From assembly GCA_020744425.1 (NCBI GenBank), contig JAGMUV010000005.1, forward strand, positions 1,488,001-1,552,000: a DNA stretch of 64,000 bases, in the 5' to 3' direction. The notes beneath the pieces were generated by a model, which searched no databases, was not told the origin of the DNA, and worked only from the letters and a program-made list of their open reading frames with translations. The translations under genes were made by a program, and so were the position numbers. Below, piece by piece: positions 10,663 to 20,800 of the stretch (positions are counted from its first letter, which is position 1; the number at the start of each line of letters is the position of its first letter). This DNA is from Dactylonectria macrodidyma. Lineage: Eukaryota; Ascomycota; Sordariomycetes; Hypocreales; Nectriaceae.

Positions 10663-11306
10663 CACAGCTAGTTTGCGTATGGGATGCCCTAGCCAGTGAT
10701 AGGACTAGCTTGCCAGTAGAACCAGGCATCTTCCAGCGAGGCGGATATAACACTGGAGTAGCGGACACAAAGGAGCAATATGATGAACCGCTTAGGTTTA
10801 CTGGATTACATCGCTATTTCAAAGACTACCTGTAAACTTCCAAGCTCGAGTTGAAGTATCAAAGTTTGCGTCCCAAAAAACATGCACTGGCCCTCTTTCC
10901 GCGCATCCCTGGAACGCCAAAGACCCTGTCCTAATCCATCGTCGAAAAGCCTTCCAAGGCCGGAATTATCCCCATCCATCTCGCAATCGCGAGATGAGAC
11001 ATTCTCGTGGAGAGGCCGGCGAGCCGAACCATCTTCATGTTGAACCTCGAACATCATCACGGAGCTGAAATCCCCACTATAGTATCGAGCCCGAGCTGGA
11101 ATGTAGACCATGTGTCGTTGCGAGGATGGGAGAGGCAGACGTTGAGTTTGGTCTTTTCCGAGCTGATAATCCTATCAAGGGTGTGGAGGCGACTCGAGTA
11201 GTACCACCGGCCCAGGGTATCATGGGTGAGGGGGGATGCCGGATGATGGAAATCGCGGATGATATGGATATCGGGGAATCGGGAGTATGGGGGTTCCGAG
11301 CGCTCC
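10663..11306. other. Intergenic, convergent SCM3 and CK2 alpha 3' ends
   Basis: 640 bases between two stop codons. I see no conserved coding or RNA feature; it probably holds 3' UTRs. Confidence 0.5.
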
Positions 11307-12689
11307 TCAAGGCTTCGAGGCGCTGCCATTGGCGTTGGCAAGGTGCTGCTTGAAGACCTCGGGGTCACGGACTGGGTCGAAATAAGGGTGGGCTTGGGCT
11401 TCCTTTGCGGTCAGACGTTCCTAGGTACAGGTTAGCGGTGTTGGTCGACCACAGGAGCAAATGGAAGGGATCAAACCTGATGGTCGTATCGCAGCAGCTT
11501 GTCAAGGAAGTCAATGGCCTCATTAGTGACAAAACGCTGGTTCTCTGAGTTGACGAAGCTGTGCCACGGCTTCTTCTGGAAACGCCCAAGGATATCGTCG
11601 TACTGAGCATCAAGTTCAATCTCATATTTGTCAAGGTAGTCAAAAAGATCATCGGTTCCCAGCACCTTGGCGATCTTGACGAGCTGATCAGCGTTGCTGT
11701 TGCCGTGGAAGAAAGGCTCCTTGCGGAAAATCATCGAGGCAAACATGGCACCCAGGCTCCACATGTCAAGGCTGTAGTCGTACTCCTGGAAATCAACCAA
11801 CAGCTCAGGACCCTTGAAGTAGCGTGATGCAACGCGGACGTTGTACTCGGTGCCAGGATGGTAAAACTCAGCCAGACCCCAGTCAATGAGACGCAGCTGA
11901 GAGAGGTCAGTGATCTGAAGGACAGGGCAGGGAGGAACACGGCTAGGGAAGTGGGGTACGAACCTTTCGGTTCTCATGGTCGATCATAACGTTATGAGGC
12001 TTCACATCTCGGTGCATGATGCCCTTGCTGTGACAGAAGTCAAGGGCCTTGAGCAGCTCGAGGATGTAGAATCGGACGTCGATGTCATTGAACTTAGGGT
12101 ACAGGCTTCGGAAGTCGGTGTTGTTGACATGTTCGAAGATGAGAGAAGGCGTCTTGCTCTGTTTGTGGAGAGGAGACTGTCAGTAAGGGAACGTGGGATG
12201 ATGCGTCTAGGCCAGGGGCAATGGCGCAGGTATGGGAAAGCGGACCTGCGAATCTCGAACGACATCGAGCAGGGCAACGACGTTAGGGCCGCCAGCGAGG
12301 TTCTGGAGGATCTTGATCTCTCGCTTGATCTTCTTCTTCTTAACGGGCTTGAGCACCTTGACGACGCACTTTTGGTAGTTGACGATGTTAATACCCTCGA
12401 AGACCTCCGAGTACTTGCCGCGACCTAGGCGCCAAAGGGTTAATAACTCAGGACAGAGCCGAGGGCCGTGAGAAGCGGAGACGTACCGATCTTCCTAACA
12501 ACCTCGTAGTTCTCGAGAAGACCCCAACCTGGCGAGACGAGTTAGCGAGTGCGCAGAGGCGGGCGACGAGGAGACAGAAGGGGAGAGATGGCAGAAGGGG
12601 CAGAAGAGCAACTCACTGATGTTAACGCTGTCGTAGTCCCAGTAACTGCGGGGCATGTTCTGGTTGACATCTGCGTAGACACGCGCCAT
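11307..12689 (-). CDS. CKA1: Casein kinase 2 catalytic subunit alpha
   Basis: CK2 alpha is a constitutively active Ser/Thr kinase that works with CK2 beta. Six exons give 340 aa, the family length: 12689-12617, 12528-12487, 12424-12246, 12158-11964, 11896-11477 and 11420-11307. Phases join exactly at every junction. Seen: N-terminus [20 protein letters not shown], glycine loop [11 protein letters not shown], catalytic Lys in VVKVLKP, the CK2 basic cluster [11 protein letters not shown], catalytic loop [10 protein letters not shown], the CK2-specific DWG (in place of DFG) in [13 protein letters not shown], and activation segment [12 protein letters not shown]. Exon 2 is only 42 nt. The donor after exon 3 is GTCCGC, a weaker GT site, but the frame and the family alignment demand it. 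The gene lies between SCM3 and two small uncharacterised genes. Confidence 0.97.
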
Positions 12690-13965
12690 GGTGACGGTCG
12701 GGAGAGCGTCGCGGGGCAGCGACGCGGACGAGACGGAGGATCGAGAGAGGAGCAGTCGGGATCGAGAACTGAGCCTTCTGAACGAGAGGCTGCAGCGGGC
12801 GCAAGAGGGACAGGAGGCTTCGCGATGCGGCGAAGCGAGAAGGCTGGAGATGGGGGCCTAGAGGAGGGTTTGGGCGGTTTGGTGTGGTTTGCGGTGGGTT
12901 TGCGGTGGGCGACGGATGCCAAAATCGAGGTGGGATGTCCCCAGCGTGCCCAGCGAGCCCGGATCCACTCTTGGCGTGAGGGCGGCGCTATGATTGGACA
13001 AGGTGCTTATCGATGTCCCCCGATAAGCCATTGGCCTGCATCAGCAGACGACCCGACGACCAAGCCTGTTTCTGTCAAAGACTGCAGAATTAGGAATCTG
13101 GGGATATCTCCAGCAAGGAATAGCAAAAGACACGGCGAATGAGCGTCGTTGAGTGTGTTGAAACCAAGGCGGAGACACAGGCCGAGACACAGGTAAATAA
13201 GGGGGCAGCAGTCAGCCGTCGGTTGTCGCACGGCCGACCCAGTTCCTCAAGGCACGCTTTACACTGTACATTTCACACTCGCAGCTCGCTTCATTCATTT
13301 GCACACGCTCTCTCTCATTTCTCATCGCGTACTTCGTTTCTTGCCCGCGTTCCTTGGCCAACCTAGGCAGCCAGTGACATTCGAGACTCCAACAGTCGAG
13401 TCTTGTCAAGAGAGCAGAATTCCTCTAGCCTTTTCAAGCGCGTCCTACCACACAGAAGCCAGGCAAGTGCTGAGGCGCTGAAGTATCACATCATTCATTC
13501 CCCTTTAGGCATTGTCAAAAACACACATGCCACGTGCCAGCAACCAACGGAACAGCTCCCGCAACCCCGTCGTGGTTGCCTCCTAGTTGGGGTCTTTACG
13601 CAAGGACCTGTTCAGTCCAGTAGTCAGCAGTTTGAACCAACACTGTATGCAGCACACTCTTGAACAACGACAGCGTCTCTGATTTCAGAGAGAAGATTAA
13701 GTGTTCGACATCTCACGACCGCAAGACGTCACCAACGGCCGGGGCCAATGGATCGTACGTCTTCGGTCCTGATCCGACTAAGGATGACGATACAAAAGGT
13801 TTTCATCATTTGAGACGACAGCAAAAGAAATCAGATCATACTCACAGTCGCATCCATCCTTGCACTCTTCCATTACATTCCATCGTCCTTGAATGTGATT
13901 TTTATGCACATGAGCGTCCGCTACCAATATGCGGGGGGCTCGAATGCGCAGTGTTTGGATGTTGC
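12690..13965. other. Intergenic: CK2 alpha promoter and 5' region
   Basis: 1.28 kb upstream of CK2 alpha. It holds GC-rich sequence near the start and then CT-rich tracts (13290-13370). The longer open frames here, including one at 12549-13142 that runs antisense over CK2 exon 1, show no family resemblance. I see no gene. Confidence 0.55.
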
Positions 13966-14558
13966 CTAATCGTAGTCGAGCGAATCCAATCCTTTGTCAA
14001 CAACATCCCAAGTGCGTTTTCGCAAGTCTGGTTTCGGCTCCGGTCGCCCGCGCTTGACACTTTTCTTCCGTTTCTTCTTATTATTACGGGAGGTGGCTGC
14101 GAGACTCGACGGGCTGACTGAAGCATGTGCGTTGGATGGGTTTGCATCGCTCAGCTCCATAGCCTCATCTGAAGACGACACAACCTTGGTGGCACGTGGT
14201 TGCTTTTCTTGCTCTTTGCGGAGAGCTTCAAGCTCCGAGTGACGGAATATTTCGATTTGTTCGTCCGTCAGAGTGCGCTTCGCCCCGTCTTGGTAGTAGC
14301 CGAGATCATCTTCTTCTTCCCAGGCATCGTAGGTCATGTCATCATGAGGCTGGTGTTCGCCCGACCGGTCAATAAAGGTATCGCCGAATAGCGCGACAGC
14401 ATCCTGCCCAAAGTGCGTCTCATGAAACCCGAATAGGTCGTCCTAGCTCGAAATTAGTGCTCAGTCTCAGGGTTGGGCAGAGTATGATGCAAACAAACCT
14501 CGGAAATTGTAGGTATGCCATGTTTGATTGCTGTGTCTACATTTTCCGCCCTGGGCAT
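13966..14558 (-). CDS. Small conserved fungal protein, DUF3807-like
   Basis: Two exons, 14558-14499 (20 codons) and 14442-13966, joined across a 56-nt intron (GTTTGT..CTAG), give 178 aa. The join reads PTISE|DDLFGFHETHFGQD with perfect phase. The protein continues DDLGYYQDGAKRTLTDEQIE, a pattern I associate with the fungal DUF3807 family (moderate certainty), and ends in a lysine/arginine-rich segment (NKKKRKKSVKRGRPEPKP) that could be a nuclear localisation signal. Function is unknown. The start at 14558 was preferred over an in-frame ATG 35 codons upstream because the upstream residues look like random sequence; the longer form is not excluded. Confidence 0.75.
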
Positions 14559-14897
14559 GTCTATGGCTGGACGGCACAATGCTGTCGTGATGAGTTCGCG
14601 CCTAGCATGGCCAGAGCAAGAAAGACGCGACTTGGTACCGCTAAAAACTAGGCACTGTATCACGTGCTAGCTTCAATGAATGGCCTCAGGTGTTCCAGCC
14701 TACCCTTGAGCTCGAATGAAGCCGACACGAGGGACCTGAAAGGAGAACAGCCGAAGATTTCTAAGGATCGAGAAATTGGATCTCCTGGACGGTATTGGTA
14801 CAATTAATCATCTATTCGTCTGTTCGTCTGCTTAGCTACATCTTGGGTAATTCTAAGCCGCGCGCAATCCCTAAATAGGTCTTCCCGAAATGTCCAG
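14559..14897. other. Short intergenic stretch
   Basis: 339 bases between the DUF3807-like start and the stop of the next minus-strand gene. No feature is seen; it should hold the promoter of the former and the 3' UTR of the latter. Confidence 0.5.
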
Positions 14898-15490
14898 CTA
14901 CCTCGATCGGAGTAGAGCTAGGGCACTTTCGAATGCTCGTACAACCTCATCATCTATATCAGTTAGCGTATGAATTCTTGTATGTATGGTTAGTTGTACA
15001 CACAGTGCTGCTGTTTTTGTGCCATCTTCTCCTCGGACAAGTTTACAAAGCGTCGCCGCGTCTGCAGACGCTTTGCTGCACGTTCGTCGTCATGTGCAGA
15101 TGCTGCAGATGCCCAAACCTTGAAGTACTAATGTTGTCATCGGGTGTAAGCATATTGAACGCGTGTCAGAGGCAGTCGTCTCACCTTGGAAAGCGTTCCC
15201 GCATCCCTCAAGATCGCCTCCTCGTGCTCTTCCGCATCACGGAGAGCCTTCTCGTACCTTGTCTCGAAGTCTTCCCAGTCAAAAGCCGTCAGGGTGCCAG
15301 GTGTGCTGGGGGTGTCAGAGTCCGCAGGCTGTTGTTCCACTCCGGGCTCAGGGGTTTTTGACCCTGTGTGGGATTGCTTCTGTGGATCGGGCATGATGGC
15401 CTCCTCCACGACGATGGGTTTACTTCCGTCTTCAGATTCGTGCTTTTGGCCTACATCACCGGGTTGGGACGGTGGCACTGGTGAAGCCAT
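14898..15490 (-). CDS. Small conserved three-exon fungal protein, function unknown
   Basis: Three exons, 15490-15185, 15118-15004 and 14953-14898, encode 158 aa. The introns are 66 nt (GTGAGA..CAAG) and 50 nt (GTGTGT..ATAG, with a GCTAACTG branch site). The N-terminal half is acidic and disordered. The C-terminal half is a predicted helical block: FDWEDFETRYEKALRDAEEH, then AHDDERAAKRLQTRRRFVNL, then SEEKMAQKQQHYDEVVRAFE. The last 18 residues are found only if the second intron is removed; reading straight through gives a short false ending (HCVYN). The helical pattern is heptad-like, which suggests a coiled-coil partner of a complex, but I do not recognise a named family. An in-frame ATG eight codons upstream (15514) is an alternative start. 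Confidence 0.75.
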
Positions 15491-16091
15491 GGGGAATTTC
15501 GATCCACGGCTCACGCCCTCTCAGATTGTCGACTAAGCAACCAGGGCTGCACCGACAGGGGGTTGGTTTGTCACGGTATTTGGTCCTAGGGCTGGTACTC
15601 GCTCAGTAAACTGCGGATATCACATTGTCTTAGAAAACGGCCCTCAAGGTTCTAGATCTCTAGTCCCTGGTAGAAATTAGGCGCATGAAAGCCCACAAAT
15701 CGTAGAAGAGACTTGATTGCTTAGCTGTCTTCGTGTGTGAAGAGTGTCTGTAACTTGAGTGTGAAGGTCGACCAGTTCGCCTGGTGCAGCAGGCACCAAA
15801 GGGTGCCTGGGGTAGGAACCTTACCTCAAATAGTCTAGCGTGCTGTACCAGGTGCCCCAGAGGTGGCTTAGCGGTTAGAACGCCACAGCCTTTACCTCGT
15901 TCACCTCGTGACTTCGCGGTTCCAACATCGAAGTCATCTGCCTTTTCGTTTTAATCATTTCAACACAGCTGGACTTGCGATTATGTTCGTCAGCTCACGC
16001 GAAAAATCTCTTAAAATTGGAAAAGCCTCCATCTTCATCTGAATTTGAAAACATCACAGCAACGCAACTTGGTGGCGAAACCACAGCCAAC
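15491..16091. promoter_or_regulatory. Divergent upstream region of ATG14 with a hairpin and pol III-like boxes
   Basis: 600 bases between two divergent starts. It contains a perfect 8-bp stem with a 4-base loop (15790-15809), a tRNA A-box match (TGGCTTAGCGG, 15864-15874), and a partial B-box (GGTTCCAAC, 15918-15926) inside a 7-bp hairpin. No full tRNA cloverleaf can be drawn: the acceptor stem and anticodon arm do not pair. Confidence 0.45.
15790..15809. repeat. Perfect 8-bp inverted repeat
   Basis: CAGGCACC, loop AAAG, GGTGCCTG. Further GGTGC/GGTGCC words lie close by on both sides (15783-15787 and 15851-15856), so this is a local cluster of one short motif. Its role is unknown. Confidence 0.8.
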
Positions 16092-17553
16092 ATGGACTGT
16101 GACATTTGCAACCGGAGTCATGATACCAATCGCCTACCGTTTTTATGCACCGTAGATGCGAGAAACCAGATCTACGAGGGCCGGATGAACAATCTGCATC
16201 TTCTTATAGAGAACGAGGCCCTCCAGAAGCAGCTCAGTGAGCTCCTCGCGGATACTACTCTCCCCTCAAAGGACAGCAAGGAGACGCTCCAGGCTCAGCA
16301 GCGGCTGGCAGAAGACAGGACAACCCAGATCCTCGCCGCCGCCGACAAGCTCAGGAATGACATAAAAGCCGCTCAGGAAGAGATCAAGGCTAAGAAGACT
16401 GCCATCACCCGCCGCAGATCCGATATCGCCGCAGTCTCGAGTGGCTTGATGGAACGCAGGGCCAAGCAACAGAAGGAAGTTGACAGGGCAAGCAGCATAT
16501 TCAGATATCGGTGGTCGCAAACTGCAGAAGACATGTCCGGAACTCGTGCATTCCTGTGCCGGGAGGCAGCCCACCTCTGCGGCCTCAAGCGTGTGAATAA
16601 GGGATCTCCGGATCAGTTCGAGTATCATTTAGGAGGTCTCCCGATTGTGGACTTGACCGATATGAATTGTGAGTCGTTGTTCACGCTGCCCTCGGTTTCA
16701 TTACTGATACCTCTTAGCTCTATCCCCCGAGGTCATTTCAACTTCGCTGGGCCATGTCGCTCACCTCCTCATGCTCACCTCCCACTACCTCGCCCTCCGC
16801 CTTCCTGCAGCTCTCATCCTTCCTCACCGTGACCATCCGCGGCCAACCATCTTCACTCTGTCCAGCTCCTACAAGCATGGAGCTACGAGCTTCTTCAGTC
16901 ACACAGGAACCGCCAACCCTTCCTCCGACACCCGGAACCTGGAGTCTCAACACGTTCCGCGCCCAAGACCGCTTTACGTCGACAAGCCGCTTCCGCAACT
17001 CGCTAAGGACGATCCCGCGGCATTCTCGTACTTTATTGAGGGGGTCACCCTTCTTGCATATGACATTGCCTGGGCCTGTAGCACTCAAGGTGTTTCTATT
17101 GGTGACAAAACATACTTTGAAGACATCTGTAATATGGGTCGCAACTTGCATAGCCTCCTCATCGACCAGCAAACCAATCCCATTAATACGGCTCCGACCC
17201 CTCTCTCTCCCTCTCCCAAGAATCCGGACGCAGAGACAGAGGACAACGTTGCCCAGACCAACTGGATGGGCCGGTTTTCCCACGGCACGACGTTCTACTT
17301 CCTTGGTAGCGCTGAGGGCACTGAATTTGCCAAGAACTTCAAATTACCTGGCCCCATGAAGCTTGCTGATAGACTCAAAAAGAAGCTGGTCGCTGAGGCT
17401 CCAGCGCCTGACTGGGAGGTTGTCGACGACGACGCATGGAAAATTGAGGACGGGCCTGAAATCGAGAGTAATACTACCAATGATCGATCTACAGAAGGCA
17501 AGAACTCTCCACATCGAGGGTCAAGTGGTTGGATGAAGGTGAAGAACAGATAA
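16092..17553 (+). CDS. ATG14: Autophagy-specific PI3-kinase subunit Atg14
   Basis: Atg14 directs Vps34 complex I to the site of autophagosome formation. Two exons, 16092-16668 and 16718-17553, with a 49-nt intron (GTGAGT..TTAG), give 470 aa; the join reads LTDMN|SLSPEVISTS. The N-terminus carries a conserved cysteine group (CDICNRSHDTNRLPFLC). A coiled coil follows (about residues 40-140: QKQLSELLADT, RTTQILAAADKLRNDIKAA), then the Atg14/UVRAG-type domain with FRYRWSQTAEDMSGTRAFLC and LGHVAHLLMLTSHYLALRLP. The C-terminal 100 residues are polar and end in SSGWMKVKNR. The start at 16092 is chosen by conservation; the frame stays open upstream to 15975 without family resemblance. ATG6, which encodes its direct complex partner, is 9 kb to the left. 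Confidence 0.93.
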
Positions 17554-17812
17554 CTTTGGGATATATTTCATGGCCATTACTCAACTCGATTCGGGGGTAT
17601 CTATATATCTAGTCCACTGTTTCCATCAGGATGCCAAACTATGCATCAAATCTTACAGTAGTTGTAAATCAATAAACAAAAAAGTACTCGCGCACTCAAA
17701 TCTATCATCTATTTTCCAGGCTGTCTTCGTGTTTGGTCGCCAAAGGTATTGAGACAATGCACAACCTGCCTCCCGATAATTGGTGAATGAGGATGCGGCC
17801 ATTCGTCCTGGA

Positions 17813-20800
17813 TTAGTCAACAAATTCTTGTTCATATGGCTTCCAGTCCTCTTCTGAGATTCCAACATCAGGGGTGATATCTTGCTGATCCCGAGAGGCT
17901 TCACTTTCCCCTCGGTTTGGCTGTGGTCGGGGAGCAGGTGTTGGAGAAGTTGGGTCACGGAATCCATGATGGGCTTCATGCGCAGTTAACCCGAAAGGCT
18001 CCAGGGGGCCGTCATCAGGAGGGATCTCCCATACGCCAAGCGAATCCAGACGATCAAACTCTTCCTGCATGAGTGCCTGTTGTGTCTCCCAAGGTAATGT
18101 CTTGACATCCTCATCGGCCTTCCCCTCCCCTTCTTCGTCTTCCTTGTTAGCATCGGGTTGCTGCGAGTGCCCTGCTTGCGTGTCGTTGTTTGGAAGTTCT
18201 GGATCCCTTTGCTCTTCCTCATGCTCGATCTCAGCATTGGGTTGCTGTGAAGGCCCTGCCGGCGCGGCTGGGTTAGGGAGCTGGCTCCGGTGGAAGCGAG
18301 GTCTCAGCTTCAACTTTGGCCGAGCCGCGATCTCTTCTTGCGTGGACTCTTTGGATAGCTCCGGTCCATCGTGCGAAAATTTGGTTTCTTCAGGGCTTGG
18401 AGGAGCAGGCTCGGTATCGTCATTTGGGTCATCGTCTTCACTGTGCTCGGAACTGGTCTCAGTCGCTGGAGGCTGTCTTGTTGGTAAGGGCGCCATTTGA
18501 TTCAGACAAGCGTGGTACCGCATTGCGTTGACGTCGAAAACAGGCACCGAATTCCCGATGTCCTCTTCTTTGACTACCTCCACTTTCTTCATTCCCTCCC
18601 TGTCTCTCTTCGGTCTTCGGTCTGTTGGCGTGTCAGGAACTTGTATCTCCATTCTTTCGATGTTCTCCGACATAGGTGTGTTATGGAATGACTGGTCGGG
18701 GACAGAAGCAGGGTCTAGGCTGTTTACGAAGGGGCCTAGGATATTCAAGACGCGGTCTTCTGGACTGGGTAAATAATCCGGTCTCTGGGCCTCGCTTTGC
18801 GCAGGAGGATTAGTCAAGGTAAGGCCGGGAATAGGGGTTTGAGCCGGGCTGCTCAAGGCTTGGGCTGGACTGGGCGAGTGATCCGTTCCTTGAATCTGAT
18901 CCATCATGTTCGTGAACCGGGGCCCGTTGTTGCTGTCCTGGAATGTCTCGCTGCACTGTGCCTGAGCCGTCTGCTGAAACTCTTCTGCGAGTGTGGTGAA
19001 TGGTGGCATCATCTGGGCAGCGTTAAATATACTGTCTAAGTATCCAAAGCCCTGTGTCTGTGTGCTTGGCGAGTCCACCATTTCAATATCCGCTATCTGG
19101 AGAGCTTCTCCTGGGATGTCCATGTCGATATCGGAGACGGAATGATCCCCTTCGCTGTCACAATCCATAGGCGAGCTTTCTCTGGAGTGTACAGACTCCA
19201 TAGGTGACCCTTCTCTCTCGTATGGTTGCTCTGGATCGCTCTCGTGTTCCGGCACCAGACCCGAACCATCTTGGCTACGGGCTTTTGCTTCTGCCGCTCC
19301 TAATATGTCATCAAGCGCAACATCGAGCTTGCTAATCTTTGCACGGCTCTCCGCAGTAGTTGCAGCGTTCGGTGGAGCTTCATCGCCAGAGTCGCCATCG
19401 GTGTTGTCTCCTCCATCTCTATAGCTTCCAAAATCTACCACCGTTGATACTGGTCGCGTAGTTTCCCTGGGATTTCTTCCACTAGGCTCATTACCGTCGG
19501 GTTTATCGTTGTCAGAACAACCGTAGAGGTCAGGGTCAGACAGTTCGGGATCTGAACCCTCATATGGGGCTATGGGGGTAGTCTGTCGCGGTGGTGTCAG
19601 ATTGTCGTCAGACCAACCGTAGAGATCAGGGTCAGATAATTCGGAATCCGAACCCTCATATGGAGCTGTAGGGGTAGTCTCTCGAACTGTTACCTCGTTG
19701 TCTTTAGTCTCTGAAGCACCCTCGTTGTCAGGCGCTCCACGAATATCTTCAGGGTTGATGATTCGGTCTTTTAAACTATTATGCTTATGCGAAGACTGAA
19801 ACATTTCTGAGATACGCAATCTGATTGGCAGTGAAGTAAATGGAGTTTGGGGGGAGTCAGGTAGTGGCGGTAATTCAGATAAGACTGGAGGGTCGCAGAA
19901 ATAGTCGGCTTCACGAGTGGCCGAATCAAGTGGAGAGTCAGGGAGCGGTGGTATTATAGAGAAGTCCGGGGTGTAGTCAATATCGTAATAGTCAATTCCT
20001 GGAGGATAATCAGGTTGTGCTGCATGCCGAGCGGAATCTTGTTGGTCGGCGACTTCCTTGATACCGGACACATCAATATCATGCGATTCGACTTCAGCGG
20101 AGGTTGGCATGTTGCTGGAATTGCCGTTCCAAAGAGAGTCGTCGGTGTCACTTAGAGACCTGCTCTCGTGGACACAACTTTCCTCGGGAGAATTAACAGT
20201 TGGGACGGGGTCGGGCAGTAAGACAGGCATATCGGGGTGTTCGTAGGCTTGGTTATCGTTAACCGCTTCGAGTCTACTACGTAGCTCTGGGAACTGTGGC
20301 ACAGGCATCAACTCAAAACCAAACATAAAGTCGGAAGCAGGAGGTTCAACGGGTCGAATGCGGCCGGGAAGTACTGAAGGTATATCCGGCTGGTTATGGA
20401 CTTGACTGCCGTTGGACACTTCGAGACCACCTTGTGATTTTGGGACCTCCGGGCTCGTCGGCCACTGAAAGATAGGCAAGGGCCTGGCCGCAGGAGGATC
20501 GGCAGTTCGAATGGAGTTGCGCAGGTGTGCGAACATATCCGGCTGGTTGAGGACTTGACTGTTGTTGGCCACATTGAGGTCACCTTGTGATTCTGGGACT
20601 TCCGGCTTCGTCGGCCACTGGAAGATAGGCAAGGGGCTGGCCGCAGTCGAAGCTCTAGGATGAAGGATATTGGTTGGTACCTTAGGCTCACTTGGTGGGT
20701 TGTCTATTGGGGCGTAGTTGGCAACCTCTTGTGTGTCGTTGGTAACTTCAGGCACATCTGGGAATTCTGGTTCCTCCGGAATCTCACGGCCATGTCGAGT

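Noticed and set aside
12549..13142. 197-codon plus-strand frame over CK2 alpha exon 1 and its promoter
   Set aside because: It overlaps a certain exon, is Gly/Arg/Glu-rich by GC bias and resembles no family.
15857..15935. tRNA gene upstream of ATG14
   Set aside because: The A-box fits and a partial B-box exists, but acceptor and anticodon stems do not pair. Kept only as a possible relic in the findings.
16738..17283. 181-codon minus-strand frame in ATG14
   Set aside because: Antisense to the conserved second exon of ATG14; no independent support.
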